Numbered from the stretch's first letter, positions 30,347 to 40,181 are shown. The stretch is DNA of 44,795 nt from an uncultured Cedecea sp. (GCF_947498825.1 NZ_CANMLV010000029.1:1-44795); one strand, 5' to 3'. Notes: generated by a model not told the origin, from the letters alone. Made by a program: numbers and translations.

Positions 30347-31072
30347 ATGTTAGCTATTGTTCGTTTTATTATCGCGATTATTTATTGCATTCTGGTCTGT
30401 ATTTTAGGATCTATTTACTGCTTGTTTAGCCCACGTAACCCACGTCATGTTGCGACTTTTGGCCATTTGTTTGCTCGGCTGGCGCCCGTTTTTGGCTTGA
30501 AGGTTGAATATCGTTTACCTGCAGGCGCAGAATCACATCCACCGGCTATTTATATTGGTAATCATCAAAATAATTACGATATGGTCACTGCCTCAGGTAT
30601 CGTTCAGCCGCCAACAGTGACGGTCGGAAAGAAAAGTTTGTTATGGGTTCCTTTTTTTGGTCCGCTTTATTGGATAACCGGAAACCTGCTGATTGATAGA
30701 GATAACCGTGCCAAAGCTGTTGGGACGTTGACCCAGGTGGTGGAGCAAATACATAAGCGTAAAATCTCTATCTGGATGTTTCCTGAAGGAACGCGTAGTA
30801 GAGGACGTGGGTTGTTGCCCTTTAAAACAGGTGCATTTCATGCCGCACTGGCTGCTGGCGTACCTGTTATTCCGGTGTGTGTATCTAACACCCATAATAA
30901 GGTGAAGTTGAATCGCTGGAATAATGGTGTGGTGATTGTTGAAATGCTGCCGCCTATTGATGTTAGCGGTTATGATAAAAGTGAAGCCCGTAAACTTGCC
31001 ACCTATTGCCGCACCCTGATGAGAGCGAAAATTGATGAGCTGGATAAAGAAGTCGCCCAGCGGGAAGCTTAG
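30347..31072 (+). CDS. plsC: 1-acyl-sn-glycerol-3-phosphate acyltransferase
   Basis: PlsC acylates lysophosphatidic acid to phosphatidic acid at the inner membrane, the second step of phospholipid synthesis. The 241-aa protein has an N-terminal hydrophobic segment (residues 4-27), catalytic motif GNHQNNYD (H73, D78), and WMFPEGTRSRGRG as the substrate-binding block. VPVIPVCVSN follows. It lies between parC and ftsP as in E. coli. GAGGG precedes the ATG. Confidence 0.96.
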   Translation: MLAIVRFIIAIIYCILVCILGSIYCLFSPRNPRHVATFGHLFARLAPVFGLKVEYRLPAGAESHPPAIYIGNHQNNYDMVTASGIVQPPTVTVGKKSLLWVPFFGPLYWITGNLLIDRDNRAKAVGTLTQVVEQIHKRKISIWMFPEGTRSRGRGLLPFKTGAFHAALAAGVPVIPVCVSNTHNKVKLNRWNNGVVIVEMLPPIDVSGYDKSEARKLATYCRTLMRAKIDELDKEVAQREA

Positions 31073-31202
31073 AATAAAAAAGCATCGGGATAACTAAAGC
31101 TGTCACCCGGCAGTATACGAGTTATTGTATCCGTTGCTTGAAATATGACGGTTCTGTCAAATACCCTGAGTATTACGCTATTTAGTATCACATGGAGCAA
31201 TT

Positions 31203-32615
31203 ATGTCATTCAGTCGCCGTCAGTTTATTCAGGCATCCGGACTGGCCATTTGTGCCAGTACATTGCCAGCGAGAGCTAACGCGGCAGGACAGCAACAGGC
31301 CTTACCTATTCCGCCCTTGCTTGAATCGCGGCGTGGTCAGCCGCTGTTTCTGACGTTACAGCGTGCTCACTGGTCATTTAATGGTGGCCCTAAAGTACCA
31401 ATCTGGGGCATTAATGGTCATTATCTTGGGCCCACCATCCGTGTCTGGAGCGGCGACGACGTTAAAATGATTTACAGCAACCGTCTCACAGAAAGTATTT
31501 CGATGACGGTCGCGGGTCTTCAAGTTCCTGGTGCATTGATCGGCGGCATTGCCAGAATGATCCCTCCCGGGGCTGACTGGGCTCCTATCTTACCGGTTCG
31601 TCAGCCTGCTGCCACACTTTGGTATCATGCGAATACGCCCAACCGCACGGCTCAGCATGTCTATAATGGGCTGGCGGGTATGTGGCTGGTTGAAGATGCG
31701 ATGAGTAAATCGCTTCCTATTCCTAACCACTATGGCGTCGATGATTTTCCTGTCATTATTCAGGATAAGCGACTGAATAATTTCGGTGAACCAGAGTATA
31801 AAGAGCCCAGCAGTGGTGGGTTACTTGGCGATACCTTGCTGGTCAATGGAGTACAGAGCCCTTATGTTGAGGTTTCGCGTGGTTGGGTTCGTTTACGTTT
31901 ACTGAATGCCTCTAATGCTCGTCGTTATCTGTTACAAATGAGCGATGCACGAAAAATGCATGTTATCGCAGGCGATCAGGGCTTCTTGACCGCACCGGTT
32001 TCAGTCCAGCAGTTGTCTCTGGCCCCAGGTGAACGGCGTGAAATTCTGGTAGACATGTCTACTGGAAAAGAGGTTTCTATTACCTGTGGTGAAGCGGCGG
32101 GTATTATGGATCGTATCCGTGGGCTCTTTGAACCTTCATCTATTCTGCAATCCACTTTGGTATTAACATTACGACCGACCGGGTTGCTACCGTTAGTAAC
32201 GGATCCTTTACCTGCTCGTTTACTCTCAGAAGAAGTGATAGCCGGAAATCCGATACGCAGCCGTGAAATTACTTTGGGTGATGACCCGGGTATTAATGGT
32301 CAGCTTTGGGATGTCAATCGCACAGATATTCAGGCGCAGCAAGGCACCTGGGAAAGATGGACGGTACGTGCAGATATGCCGCAGTCATTCCATATTGAAG
32401 GGGTGCGTTTTCTGGTGCGTAATGTTAATGGCGCGATGCCATTTGGAGAAGATCGCGGCTGGAAAGATACGGTCTGGATCGACGGTCAGGTTGAGCTGCT
32501 GGTCTATTTTGATCAACCATCCTGGGTTAATTTCCCCTTTCTGTACTCGAGCCAGACTTTAGAGATGGGCGATCGCGGCTCTAAAGGTCAGCTAGTCGTT
32601 CAACCCGCCCCTTAA
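31203..32615 (+). CDS. ftsP: Cell division protein FtsP (SufI)
   Basis: FtsP is a periplasmic multicopper-oxidase-fold protein that supports the divisome under stress. The 470-aa precursor has a twin-arginine signal, SRRQFIQASGLAICAS, cleaved near ANA. Three cupredoxin domains follow (WYHANTPNRTAQHVYNGLAG; LRLLNASNARRYLLQMSD; FHIEGVRFLVRNVNG). Full copper-ligand His-Cys clusters are lacking, as in the family. Export goes through the Tat pathway, for which SufI is a standard substrate. It follows plsC. Confidence 0.95.
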   Translation: MSFSRRQFIQASGLAICASTLPARANAAGQQQALPIPPLLESRRGQPLFLTLQRAHWSFNGGPKVPIWGINGHYLGPTIRVWSGDDVKMIYSNRLTESISMTVAGLQVPGALIGGIARMIPPGADWAPILPVRQPAATLWYHANTPNRTAQHVYNGLAGMWLVEDAMSKSLPIPNHYGVDDFPVIIQDKRLNNFGEPEYKEPSSGGLLGDTLLVNGVQSPYVEVSRGWVRLRLLNASNARRYLLQMSDARKMHVIAGDQGFLTAPVSVQQLSLAPGERREILVDMSTGKEVSITCGEAAGIMDRIRGLFEPSSILQSTLVLTLRPTGLLPLVTDPLPARLLSEEVIAGNPIRSREITLGDDPGINGQLWDVNRTDIQAQQGTWERWTVRADMPQSFHIEGVRFLVRNVNGAMPFGEDRGWKDTVWIDGQVELLVYFDQPSWVNFPFLYSSQTLEMGDRGSKGQLVVQPAP

Positions 32616-32620
32616 ATGCC

Positions 32621-32646
32621 TTCCCTTTTCCAAATGGAAAAGGGAA
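32621..32646 (+). terminator. Hairpin after ftsP
   Basis: TTCCCTTTTCC pairs perfectly with GGAAAAGGGAA around AAAT, just after the ftsP stop. The following sequence is AAGACCCC, so no T-run is present on the plus strand. It probably limits readthrough into ygiQ. Confidence 0.55.
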
Positions 32647-32692
32647 AAGACCCCTCTGAATAAAAGCCTTTAGCTTATTGTGGCTAAAAGCG

Positions 32693-32698
32693 TATAAT
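32693..32698 (+). promoter_or_regulatory. Predicted -10 element of the ygiQ promoter
   Basis: TATAAT is a perfect sigma-70 -10 hexamer 45 nt before the ygiQ ATG. The best -35 at 17-nt spacing, TTAGCT (32670-32675), is weak. Confidence 0.5.
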
Positions 32699-32742
32699 TC
32701 GTCCCCCTTTGTTCACTTAATAATCGCTATTACGGAATGACT

Positions 32743-34914
32743 ATGTCTGTCAAAAGTTTGATCCAGCCTGATCGGGAACTGTTTGCATGGCCGCAGTATT
32801 GGGCTGCTTGCTTCGGCCCGGCACCTTTTTTACCTATGTCTCGTCAGGAGATGGATGAGCTTGGCTGGGACAGCTGTGACATTATTCTGGTGACTGGCGA
32901 TGCCTATGTCGATCATCCCAGTTTTGGTATGGCGATTTGCGGACGAATGCTGGAAGCCCAGGGTTTTCGGGTGGGGATTATTGCCCAGCCAGACTGGACG
33001 TCAAAGCAGGACTTTATGCGATTAGGTAAACCCAATCTCTTTTTTGGTGTAACCGCCGGCAATATGGATTCGATGATCAACCGCTACACGGCCGATCGTA
33101 AATTGCGCCATGACGATGCTTATACGCCAGATAATGTTGCCGGTAAACGTCCGGACAGAGCCTCCCTGGTTTATACCCAGCGCTGTAAAGAAGCCTGGCG
33201 TGATGTGCCGGTGATTTTGGGTGGAATTGAAGCAAGTTTGCGACGGACCGCGCACTATGACTATTGGTCTGATACCGTACGCCGTTCGATTCTGGTTGAT
33301 GCTAAAGCCGATATGCTTATTTTTGGCAACGGTGAGCGTCCGCTAGTGGAAGTCGCACATCGCCTGGCAAGTGGTGAAATGATTGCTGATATTGACGATG
33401 TCCGTAATACTGCAATGATGCGCAAACAGGCCCTGCCGGGCTGGAGTGGGGTGGACTCAACCCGCCTGGACTCACCGGGTCGCATTGATCCTATTCCACA
33501 CCCTTATGGAGAGGATCTCCCCTGTGCTGAAGGGACCAAATTTGACGCTTCAGAGGCCCAGGTTAAAGTGCAGCAGGTGACGGTTCAGCCACCCAGACCT
33601 AAGCCGTGGGAGAAAACCTATGTTCTGTTGCCTTCGTTTGAGAAAGTCAAAAACGATAAAGTGCTGTATGCCCACGCCTCGCGAATTTTACATCATGAAA
33701 CCAACCCTGGGTGTGCACGTGCTTTAATGCAAAAACACGGTGACCGTTATATCTGGATTAACCCGCCCGCTATTCCTCTGTCGACAGAAGAGATGGACAG
33801 TGTTTTTGCTCTGCCTTATCAGCGGGTACCGCATCCTTCTTATGGAAGCGCACGAATTCCCGCTTATGAGATGATCCGTTTTTCGGTCAATATCATGCGC
33901 GGTTGTTTCGGTGGTTGTTCGTTTTGTTCCATCACTGAACATGAAGGACGTATTATTCAGAGTCGTTCTGAAGATTCTATTATTCAAGAAATTGAGGCGA
34001 TGCGTGACACGGTGCCTGGTTTTACCGGCATAGTGTCAGATTTAGGCGGACCAACGGCCAATATGTATATGCTGCGCTGTAAATCGCCGCGCGCGGAACA
34101 AACTTGCCGTCGTCTTTCCTGTGTCTATCCGGAAATCTGTCAGCATATGGACACAGATCATCAGCCGACCATTAACCTGTATCGTCGGGCGCGTTCTCTG
34201 AGCGGGATTAAAAAAATTCTTATCGCTTCTGGTGTTCGTTACGATCTGGCTGTGGAAGATTCTCGTTATATCAAGGAACTGGCCACTCATCATGTCGGTG
34301 GTTATCTGAAGATTGCGCCAGAACATACCGAGCAAGGGCCGCTGGCGATGATGATGAAACCTGGTATGGGCAGTTATCAGCGCTTTAAAGAGCTGTTTGA
34401 TACTTATTCCAGGCAGGCAGGGAAAGAACAGTACCTGATCCCTTACTTTATTTCAGCTCACCCAGGTACCCGGGATGAAGATATGGTGAACCTGGCAATT
34501 TGGCTGAAACAGCATCGTTTCCGCCTTGATCAAGTGCAGAACTTCTATCCTTCGCCACTCGCGAACTCCACCACGATGTATTACACCGGTAAGAATCCGC
34601 TCAGTAAGGTGGGCTATAAAAGTGAAGATGTCGTCGTACCACGTGGTGATCGTCAGCGTCGGCTGCATAAAGCATTATTACGCTATCACGATCCTGCTAA
34701 CTGGCCATTGATCCGCGAAGCATTGACAGAAATGGGTAAAAAACATCTGATTGGTGGGCGTCGTGAATGCCTGGTCCCTGCGCCAACCCTGGAAGAAATC
34801 CGGGCTGCACGCAGAAATAATCGTGCAATGCGTCCGGCACTGACCCGACATACCCCGCCTGCACATCAGCGTCGGGCCAGCACTGGCGTTAAAGGTAAAT
34901 CAACCCAGAAGTAA
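32743..34914 (+). CDS. ygiQ: Radical SAM protein YgiQ (UPF0313)
   Basis: This 723-aa protein is close to E. coli YgiQ. An N-terminal domain ([20 protein letters not shown]) resembles cobalamin/vinculin-like Rossmann parts of the family. The radical SAM core carries the cluster-binding CFGGCSFC (C388, C392, C395, a CX3CX2C motif). A conserved C-terminal part ([31 protein letters not shown]) and a basic disordered tail complete it. The reaction is unknown. I chose the ATG at 32743 rather than 32737 because GGA sits 6 nt before it and touches the earlier one. Confidence 0.93.
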   Translation: MSVKSLIQPDRELFAWPQYWAACFGPAPFLPMSRQEMDELGWDSCDIILVTGDAYVDHPSFGMAICGRMLEAQGFRVGIIAQPDWTSKQDFMRLGKPNLFFGVTAGNMDSMINRYTADRKLRHDDAYTPDNVAGKRPDRASLVYTQRCKEAWRDVPVILGGIEASLRRTAHYDYWSDTVRRSILVDAKADMLIFGNGERPLVEVAHRLASGEMIADIDDVRNTAMMRKQALPGWSGVDSTRLDSPGRIDPIPHPYGEDLPCAEGTKFDASEAQVKVQQVTVQPPRPKPWEKTYVLLPSFEKVKNDKVLYAHASRILHHETNPGCARALMQKHGDRYIWINPPAIPLSTEEMDSVFALPYQRVPHPSYGSARIPAYEMIRFSVNIMRGCFGGCSFCSITEHEGRIIQSRSEDSIIQEIEAMRDTVPGFTGIVSDLGGPTANMYMLRCKSPRAEQTCRRLSCVYPEICQHMDTDHQPTINLYRRARSLSGIKKILIASGVRYDLAVEDSRYIKELATHHVGGYLKIAPEHTEQGPLAMMMKPGMGSYQRFKELFDTYSRQAGKEQYLIPYFISAHPGTRDEDMVNLAIWLKQHRFRLDQVQNFYPSPLANSTTMYYTGKNPLSKVGYKSEDVVVPRGDRQRRLHKALLRYHDPANWPLIREALTEMGKKHLIGGRRECLVPAPTLEEIRAARRNNRAMRPALTRHTPPAHQRRASTGVKGKSTQK

Positions 34915-34929
34915 TTCACCGTCGTATTA

Positions 34930-34968
34930 CTCAAGGGCAGCTATCAGGACTGCGTAGCTTCCCTTGAG
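34930..34968 (+). terminator. Hairpin after ygiQ
   Basis: CTCAAGGGCAGCTA pairs with TAGCTTCCCTTGAG with one mismatch across an 11-nt loop, 15 nt after the ygiQ stop. T-richness downstream is modest. A terminator of ygiQ is likely. Confidence 0.6.
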
Positions 34969-35276
34969 CCCTTTGGTGCTGTTTTCTTGCCAAACGCTCA
35001 CACTGTTGTTTCATGTCATTAAAAACACATTCTGTCAGTTTGGGCAGGAATGGGTCGGAAGGCGTGAGTGGACAGGTTCAATGACGTGAAGTGTTTCGGA
35101 TATAAATTATCAAAATAGTCACGTAAACATTTCCGCGCCAGACCTGATCCTATGGAGTGAAAGGCAAGGATAGTGATAAGGGGCTTTCTTGCTTGTCAGA
35201 ACGCCATTTCGAAAGATATTGCAACGAATCTTCTCCTCTGCGCTTTTTCCAGCCATGAGGAAAGATTAATTTCTAA
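34969..35276. other. Decayed region between ygiQ and the DUF2798 gene
   Basis: No intact gene is visible. The minus strand carries short open pieces in alternating frames, described as a HipA-like remnant at 35091-35245. A further piece reads DPFLPKLTECVFNDMKQQC and ends at a stop at 34931. The plus strand is closed in all frames. Confidence 0.6.
35091..35245 (-). pseudogene. HipA-like kinase N-terminal fragment, frameshifted
   Basis: On the minus strand one frame reads SLQYLSKWRSDKQESPLSLS and LPFTP, then meets a stop at 35150. The adjacent frame continues SGLARKCLRDYFDNLYPKH. Together they resemble the HipA N-terminal pattern of Y-x3-W, PLSLSLP and YFDNLLP, joined across one frameshift. 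No kinase core follows, and no start codon or HipB partner is visible. The assignment rests on this short pattern and could be wrong. If right, it is the relic of a HipAB-type toxin-antitoxin locus. Confidence 0.4.
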
Positions 35277-35334
35277 TTTGTAAAATCAACAATACAGCTT
35301 TTGAACTGTATTCATCTCTTCTCTGTTTTACAAA
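35277..35334. repeat. Nested inverted repeats upstream of the DUF2798 gene
   Basis: An outer pair TTTGTAAAA (35277-35285) and TTTTACAAA (35326-35334) encloses an inner pair AATACAG (35291-35297) and CTGTATT (35306-35312). Both are perfect. The arrangement resembles stacked operators and lies at the end of the HipA-like remnant, about 110 bp before the DUF2798 start. Confidence 0.6.
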
Positions 35335-35443
35335 AAACTTTAATGTTGCCGAAAAGTAACAACAATGTATATTGTTTGTCCGCTTGCGCTGTGGTTTTGT
35401 TATGTTGCAGGCACGTAGAACACACTATTTTTTGGAGTATTTT

Positions 35444-35683
35444 TTGAAAAGAACAAAGCTTCATCCCAGATTTATGAAATTTGTCATGCCTGGGATAACC
35501 TCATTCTTCATGAGTGGCGTGGTTTCAATGATCAGTTTATTAATGAACACAGGGTTTACTGCTCATGTTTTTAGCATATGGCCTGAATCTTGGTTAATAT
35601 CCTGGATGGTTGCCTTCCCGGTCATTGTTTTTGTTCTGCCATTATCACGAAAAATAGCGTTATGTTTCGTCAGGGAGCACTGA
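35444..35683 (+). CDS. DUF2798 two-helix membrane protein
   Basis: This 79-aa inner-membrane protein reads LHPRFMKFVMPGITSFFMSG and continues with a second hydrophobic segment ending VFVLPLSRKIA. This is the DUF2798 pattern: two membrane segments with PxxxSxxMSG and a P in the second helix. Function unknown. The frame is open to 35372, but I chose the TTG at 35444 because GGAG lies 6 nt upstream and the length then matches the 75-80 aa of the family. It has no operon partner; dkgA is convergent. Confidence 0.75.
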   Translation: MKRTKLHPRFMKFVMPGITSFFMSGVVSMISLLMNTGFTAHVFSIWPESWLISWMVAFPVIVFVLPLSRKIALCFVREH

Positions 35684-35696
35684 TGTTATCAGGGGG

Positions 35697-35730
35697 GATA
35701 TATCATTCATATTCTGATAACTGATATATC
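35697..35730. repeat. Repeated GATATATC octamers after the DUF2798 gene
   Basis: The self-complementary octamer GATATATC occurs at 35697-35704 and again at 35723-35730 with an 18-bp spacer. It can form a hairpin after the DUF2798 stop. A role as operator or weak terminator is possible but unsupported otherwise. Confidence 0.35.
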
Positions 35731-35742
35731 GTGCAATAAAAA

Positions 35743-35763
35743 AGAGGGAATATATACCCCTCT
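35743..35763 (-). terminator. Intrinsic terminator of dkgA
   Basis: On the minus strand AGAGGG pairs with CCCTCT around a 9-nt AT-rich loop and is followed by a run of T (plus-strand AAAAAA at its left). It lies 41 nt past the dkgA stop. Confidence 0.8.
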
Positions 35764-35803
35764 CTTTGCCTGATAAGTCACCCTGCATTAAAGATTTGCT
35801 GGT

Positions 35804-36634
35804 TTACACTCTTTCATAGGTATCCGGATTCGGTCCCAGACGTTTTCCGATATCCAGGCTCGCGATTTCATTCAGTTCATCTCTGTCGAGACGGAAGTCA
35901 AATACGGCGAAGTTTTCTGCAATACGTGATGGCGTAACAGATTTAGGAATAACCACCAGGCCGCTATCCAGATGCCAGCGAATAACTATCTGCGCTGGAG
36001 TTTTGCCATATTTATCGGCTAAAGTGCGAATGATTTTTTGGTCAAATACCCCTTCACCGCCCTGAGCCAGAGGACTCCAGGACTCAGTCTGAATTTTATG
36101 AGTATGATTCCAGGCATGTAATGGGCGCTGCTGTAACAGAGGATGAAGCTCAATCTGGTTGATAACAGGAATGACCCCAGTTTCATCCAGAAGACGCTGA
36201 AGATGGCTTTCATGGAAGTTACACACCCCAATGCTTTTGATAAGTCCCTGTTTTTGCAGCTCGATTATTCCTTTCCAGGCATGAACATAATTATCTGCTT
36301 TCGGTACTGGCCAGTGGATCAGGTACAGATCCAGATAATCCAGCTGGAGTTTTTTCAGGCTTTCTTCCAACGCTTTTTCAGGATACAGATGTGCGTCGTT
36401 CCAAAGCTTAGTGGTGATAAACAGATCTTCACGTGGTACATCAGTCTGCTGTAAAGCGTGACCGACGCCTTCTTCATTCTGATAAATGGCTGCGGTATCG
36501 ATAGAGCGATAACCAACTTCCAGTGCTGTTTCAATTGCGCTCTGAGCCTGCTCATTAGTGGCTTGCCAGACACCCAGTCCCAGCTGTGGTATCTGGTTCC
36601 CATCGTTCAGGGTAATTAAGGCCTGATGAGTCAT
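35804..36634 (-). CDS. dkgA: 2,5-diketo-D-gluconate reductase A / methylglyoxal reductase
   Basis: DkgA is an NADPH-dependent aldo-keto reductase that reduces 2,5-diketo-gluconate and, in E. coli, methylglyoxal and other aldehydes. The 276-aa TIM barrel carries the catalytic tetrad D46, Y51, K76 and H107 (SIDTAAIY, TTKLWND, LIHWPVP). The NADPH-binding end VIPKSVTPSRIAENF is present. AAGGAG precedes the ATG. It lies downstream of yqhD, as in the yqhD-dkgA unit of E. coli, but 250 bp including a repeat separate them here. Confidence 0.95.
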   Translation of the reverse strand: MTHQALITLNDGNQIPQLGLGVWQATNEQAQSAIETALEVGYRSIDTAAIYQNEEGVGHALQQTDVPREDLFITTKLWNDAHLYPEKALEESLKKLQLDYLDLYLIHWPVPKADNYVHAWKGIIELQKQGLIKSIGVCNFHESHLQRLLDETGVIPVINQIELHPLLQQRPLHAWNHTHKIQTESWSPLAQGGEGVFDQKIIRTLADKYGKTPAQIVIRWHLDSGLVVIPKSVTPSRIAENFAVFDFRLDRDELNEIASLDIGKRLGPNPDTYERV

Positions 36635-36810
36635 AATATCTCCTTTAAAACGTAGAGTTCAGAAAGAGGCCGGCTATTAACCCGGCAAAAGAGGATGCTA
36701 CGTCCTGACTACAAATGAGTGTAAACAGGAAAAACAGAGAAAAAAGAACTTAACACGCTGTATATTTGACAAGCGACAGAGCGTTAAGTTTAGTCAAATA
36801 TCAGTACTCT

Positions 36811-36863
36811 GCCTGCCGTACTTCGAGTTGCCTGCATCCAGACAACTCGAATTCTTTTGGGCA
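36811..36863. repeat. Short hairpin form of the interspersed repeat, between yqhD and dkgA
   Basis: TACTTCGAGTTG and CAACTCGAATTCTTTTGGGC correspond to the two end arms of the repeat at 40049-40174, here joined by only 12 nt (CCTGCATCCAGA). The central core is absent, so this is an internally deleted copy. Confidence 0.7.
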
Positions 36864-36886
36864 GAACGGACTACAGAGGCTTAACG

Positions 36887-38050
36887 TTACCGTGCAGCTT
36901 CATAAATGCGACGGCTGACATCCAGAGTAATGTCCTGATGCTCACCCAGTTGAGTCAGACCTTTCTCCTCAAGTTTAGCCAGTAAACCTGGGATTGAGCT
37001 GCCGTCCAGACCATAAGCAGAGAAGCGGGTTCCGGTCCCCATTTGCTCAAAGAAGTGACGTGTTGCATTGATAGCAGCATCAATACGTTCTTCTTCGCTG
37101 CCTTCAGTGATATTCCATACTCGTTCACCGTACTGCAGCAGTTTGGCGCGTTTCTCATTACGTTTTTCATTAAGCAGGGCAGGTAACACGATGGCCAGGG
37201 TCTGAGCATGATCAAGACCATGCATCGCAGTTAACTCATGACCCAGCATATGGGTTGCCCAGTCCTGAGGAACGCCCGCACCAATCAGACCATTGAGCGC
37301 CATGGTTGCCGCCCACATCACGTTAGCACGAACATCATAGTTTTCTGGCTCAGCTAACGCTTTAGGGCCCTCCTCAACTAAGGTTAACAGTAAACCTTCG
37401 GCAAAGCGGTCCTGTACTTTTGCATTAACCGGATAGGTTAAATACTGTTCTACGGTATGAACGAAAGCATCAACCACCCCATTAGCGACCTGCACAGCAG
37501 GCAGGGTATAGGTATAAACCGGGTCGAGGATTGCAAATACTGGCTGTACAAAACCAGACATAAAGGCCTGTTTGTCGCCTGTTGCACGACGAGAGACGAC
37601 CGCGCCAGAATTTGACTCAGAACCGGTTGCCGGGAGTGTCAGTACTGACCCCATAGGGATCGCGCTGGTCACATCATTTCCGCGCGTCAGTAAGATATTC
37701 CACGGATCTTTATCTTCAGGATAATGAGCGGCTGCGGCAATAAATTTGGTGCCATCCAGCACGGAACCACCACCAACAGCGAGTAAAAAGGTGATTTTTT
37801 CAGCGCGAACGAGCTCAACGGCTTTCATTAAGGTTTCATAAGCTGGGTTCGGTTCGATACCGCCAAACTCCAGGACATCAAGACCTTCCAGTGCCTGATA
37901 GACTTGAGCCAGAACGCCGGTTTTTTTTACGCTACCGCCACCATAAGTAATCAGCACACGTGCTTGTGCAGGAATTTGTGCACGTAAATCAGCGATGGCA
38001 CCTTTGCCAAAAAGAATACGGGTAGGGGTATGAAGGTTGAAGTTATTCAT
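36887..38050 (-). CDS. yqhD: NADPH-dependent aldehyde reductase YqhD
   Basis: YqhD is a broad-range, NADPH-dependent aldehyde reductase of the iron-type alcohol dehydrogenase superfamily. It detoxifies methylglyoxal, acrolein and lipid-peroxide aldehydes. The 387-aa length equals E. coli's. The cofactor region is ITYGGGSVKKTG and AVGGGSVLDGTK. Metal ligands fit D194, H198, H267 and H281. The frame is open 13 codons upstream, but the ATG at 38050 matches the family start MNNFNLHTPTRILFGKGAIA and has AGGAAAA before it. It is divergent from its activator gene yqhC. Confidence 0.96.
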   Translation of the reverse strand: MNNFNLHTPTRILFGKGAIADLRAQIPAQARVLITYGGGSVKKTGVLAQVYQALEGLDVLEFGGIEPNPAYETLMKAVELVRAEKITFLLAVGGGSVLDGTKFIAAAAHYPEDKDPWNILLTRGNDVTSAIPMGSVLTLPATGSESNSGAVVSRRATGDKQAFMSGFVQPVFAILDPVYTYTLPAVQVANGVVDAFVHTVEQYLTYPVNAKVQDRFAEGLLLTLVEEGPKALAEPENYDVRANVMWAATMALNGLIGAGVPQDWATHMLGHELTAMHGLDHAQTLAIVLPALLNEKRNEKRAKLLQYGERVWNITEGSEEERIDAAINATRHFFEQMGTGTRFSAYGLDGSSIPGLLAKLEEKGLTQLGEHQDITLDVSRRIYEAAR

Positions 38051-38236
38051 AATAATTTTCCTGTTCTTCAAATGGACATTACGACACATTGCTATGGCAG
38101 TTATTTTGGTAGCTACCGGTCAATCTCTCAATGCTTAATCCTGCTTTTGTCTTGCCTATTTCTCTTGTGCTATGGAGAAAACAAAAAATCAAGAGCACAA
38201 TGTTAAAGATGAAAGTGAGGAGGGGGAACATCGCTA

Positions 38237-39121
38237 ATGAATCGTCAGACTGTCTGTCAGCAACTTACGAATAAAATTAAGATGCTGACTTTAAATGAAA
38301 AAAATGGATTACCTGTTCCGGGTATTCATCTGTTATATGGTACTATGCCTCGAGAACGCTCTCCTGTGATGTATGAGCCGGGTATAATATTTCTCTTTTC
38401 AGGACATAAAACAGGTTACCTGAATGGCCGGGTGTTTCACTATGATGCTAATGAATATTTGCTCCTGACTGTTCCGCTACCTTTCGAGTGCGAAACCAGG
38501 GCTACGTTTGAAGAGCCACTGGCAGGAATGCGTATTAACATCGACTTACTCCAGCTTCAAAACCTGGTCATGGATATTGGCGAAGACGATAACTTTTGTC
38601 CGCAGGCCTCGGCAGACGGTATTAATTCAGTCGAACTTTCCGAAGATATTCTTTGTGCTGCCGAGCGTTTGCTGGATGTGCTTGAACATCCACTGGACGC
38701 TAAAATTCTTGGTAAACAGATCATTCGTGAACTCCTGTATCAGGTATTAAGAGGACCACGAGGCGGAGCATTATTAGCTCTGGTTACCCGACAGACACAT
38801 TTTAGCCAGATAAGCCGAGTTATCCGACGAATAGAAACACGCTACACGGAAAACCTCACCGTGGATCAACTGGCCGCTGACGCCAACATGAGTGTCTCAG
38901 CTTTTCATCACAATTTTAAGTCAGTCACCAGTACTTCACCTCTCCAGTACCTGAAAAGCTATCGTCTGCACAAAGCGCGTTTACTGATGTTACATGACGG
39001 TATGAAGGCGAGTGCTGCTGCGATTCATGTCGGTTATGAAAGCGCATCCCAGTTTAGTCGTGAATTTAAACGCTATTTTGGTGTGACACCGGGGGAAGAG
39101 TCGGCTCGTATCAGAGCCTGA
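38237..39121 (+). CDS. yqhC: AraC-family activator YqhC
   Basis: YqhC senses aldehyde stress and activates yqhD-dkgA in E. coli. The 294-aa protein has an N-terminal AraC_N domain ([38 protein letters not shown]) and a C-terminal pair of helix-turn-helix motifs ([40 protein letters not shown]). AGGAGGGGG lies 9-10 nt before the ATG. The 186-bp divergent gap to yqhD must hold its binding sites; I could not place them with confidence. It is convergent with yghB across a long palindrome. Confidence 0.94.
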   Translation: MNRQTVCQQLTNKIKMLTLNEKNGLPVPGIHLLYGTMPRERSPVMYEPGIIFLFSGHKTGYLNGRVFHYDANEYLLLTVPLPFECETRATFEEPLAGMRINIDLLQLQNLVMDIGEDDNFCPQASADGINSVELSEDILCAAERLLDVLEHPLDAKILGKQIIRELLYQVLRGPRGGALLALVTRQTHFSQISRVIRRIETRYTENLTVDQLAADANMSVSAFHHNFKSVTSTSPLQYLKSYRLHKARLLMLHDGMKASAAAIHVGYESASQFSREFKRYFGVTPGEESARIRA

Positions 39122-39150
39122 GTACCGAATGGTGCAGAATCTGGTGTGGT

Positions 39151-39204
39151 TACCCGTTATCATTCGAGTGCAGACGACTTATGCAACTCGAATGATAACG
39201 GGTA
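39151..39204. repeat. Long palindromic hairpin between convergent yqhC and yghB
   Basis: The two arms are about 22 nt each and pair perfectly except for one bulged T. They start TACCCGTTATCATTCGAGT and end ACTCGAATGATAACGGGTA, with a 10-nt loop. The arms resemble the ends of the interspersed repeat, which also begin with ACCCG and carry CAACTCGAAT. It probably also serves as a bidirectional terminator. Confidence 0.75.
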
Positions 39205-39230
39205 TACATCAAACCCTTGCGCATGATGGC

Positions 39231-39893
39231 TTACTTACTGGTGGAGAACTTTTTTCTTAACACCACGATGACAGTGCCGGTTAAACCGATAGCCAGTAAT
39301 GCTATTGGGAGAATAACCAAGAAAGTCATCACTTGGTCTTCATGGCGTTTAACAAAGGGGATCATACTTAAGATATAGCCAAAACTGGTGATCAGTAATA
39401 CCCAGAGTAAACCGCTCAACCAGTTGAAAAATTGGAAACGGCGGTTACTTAAACCCGAAAGGCCGGCAATAGTTGGCAGCAAGGTGCGCACGAAAGCAAT
39501 AAATCGGCCTGCCAGCAAGGCGACCAGTCCATGGCGGTTAAACATATGATTGGCTTTATCATGATAGTGTTCAGGAAGTTGATGCAACCAGCCTTTCACC
39601 ACTTTCGTATTACCCAGCCAGCGTCCTTGAAGATAGCTTAGCCAATAACCAAGGCTTGCGGCGATCGTCAGAATAACTAACGTTGGGACAAATCCCATTA
39701 CCCCCTTAGCGATGAGTGCACCGGCAAGAACCAGTAAGCTATCGCCGGGTAAAAAGGCTGCCGGAAGCAAACCATTTTCAAGAAACAGGGTAACGAACAT
39801 CACGAAATAAACAATGTTAATAACGTGAGGATCGGATAACGCAGCGAAATCATTATTCCACAGCGCCTGAGCAATCTCGTGTATTACAGCCAT
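39231..39893 (-). CDS. yghB: DedA-family inner-membrane protein YghB
   Basis: DedA proteins are membrane proteins implicated in phospholipid flipping and proton-motive-force homeostasis; yghB and yqjA are partly redundant in E. coli. The 220-aa protein has several membrane segments and the DedA motifs [20 protein letters not shown] and [16 protein letters not shown]. The C-terminal [20 protein letters not shown] is as in E. coli. The frame is open 18 codons upstream. I chose the ATG at 39893, which aligns with E. coli (MAVI) and has AGGA 6 nt before it. Confidence 0.95.
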   Translation of the reverse strand: MAVIHEIAQALWNNDFAALSDPHVINIVYFVMFVTLFLENGLLPAAFLPGDSLLVLAGALIAKGVMGFVPTLVILTIAASLGYWLSYLQGRWLGNTKVVKGWLHQLPEHYHDKANHMFNRHGLVALLAGRFIAFVRTLLPTIAGLSGLSNRRFQFFNWLSGLLWVLLITSFGYILSMIPFVKRHEDQVMTFLVILPIALLAIGLTGTVIVVLRKKFSTSK

Positions 39894-40048
39894 GAAGGAT
39901 CCTGTTGAACCACTAATTCGTGAGATGCCGGATGGTGTACCTACCACTTCGACTTATCTCTTTAGACCCTATTGTAACTAAAAATACACCTAACATCTCA
40001 AATGGTGGTTCAACAATATGTATTTAAGGTCAAATAATTCACAGTTTG

Positions 40049-40174
40049 ATACCCGTCATACTTCAAATTGCCTGGGTGTTGCCTGCGTCCAGCCCGCCGA
40101 ATCACAGAGTTTATCTATGCTCATCGATGGGCCTCACTTCACGCCTGCAAGCAACTCGAATTATTTTGGGTATA
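40049..40174. repeat. Near-complete copy of the interspersed palindromic repeat (MITE-like)
   Basis: The 126-bp unit begins ATACCCGTCATACTTCAAAT and ends CAACTCGAATTATTTTGGGT plus AT, so its ends are imperfect inverted repeats (ATACCC/GGGTAT). The core holds CCGAATCACAGAG and ATCTATGCTCATCGATGG. It lies between yghB and metC. Similar elements are common in Yersinia, Serratia and relatives. It carries no gene. Confidence 0.85.
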
Positions 40175-40181
40175 GATGATT

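Noticed and set aside
35291..35312. LexA box in the nested repeat
   Set aside because: The half-sites are in ACAG...CTGT order, the reverse of the CTGT-N8-ACAG SOS box.
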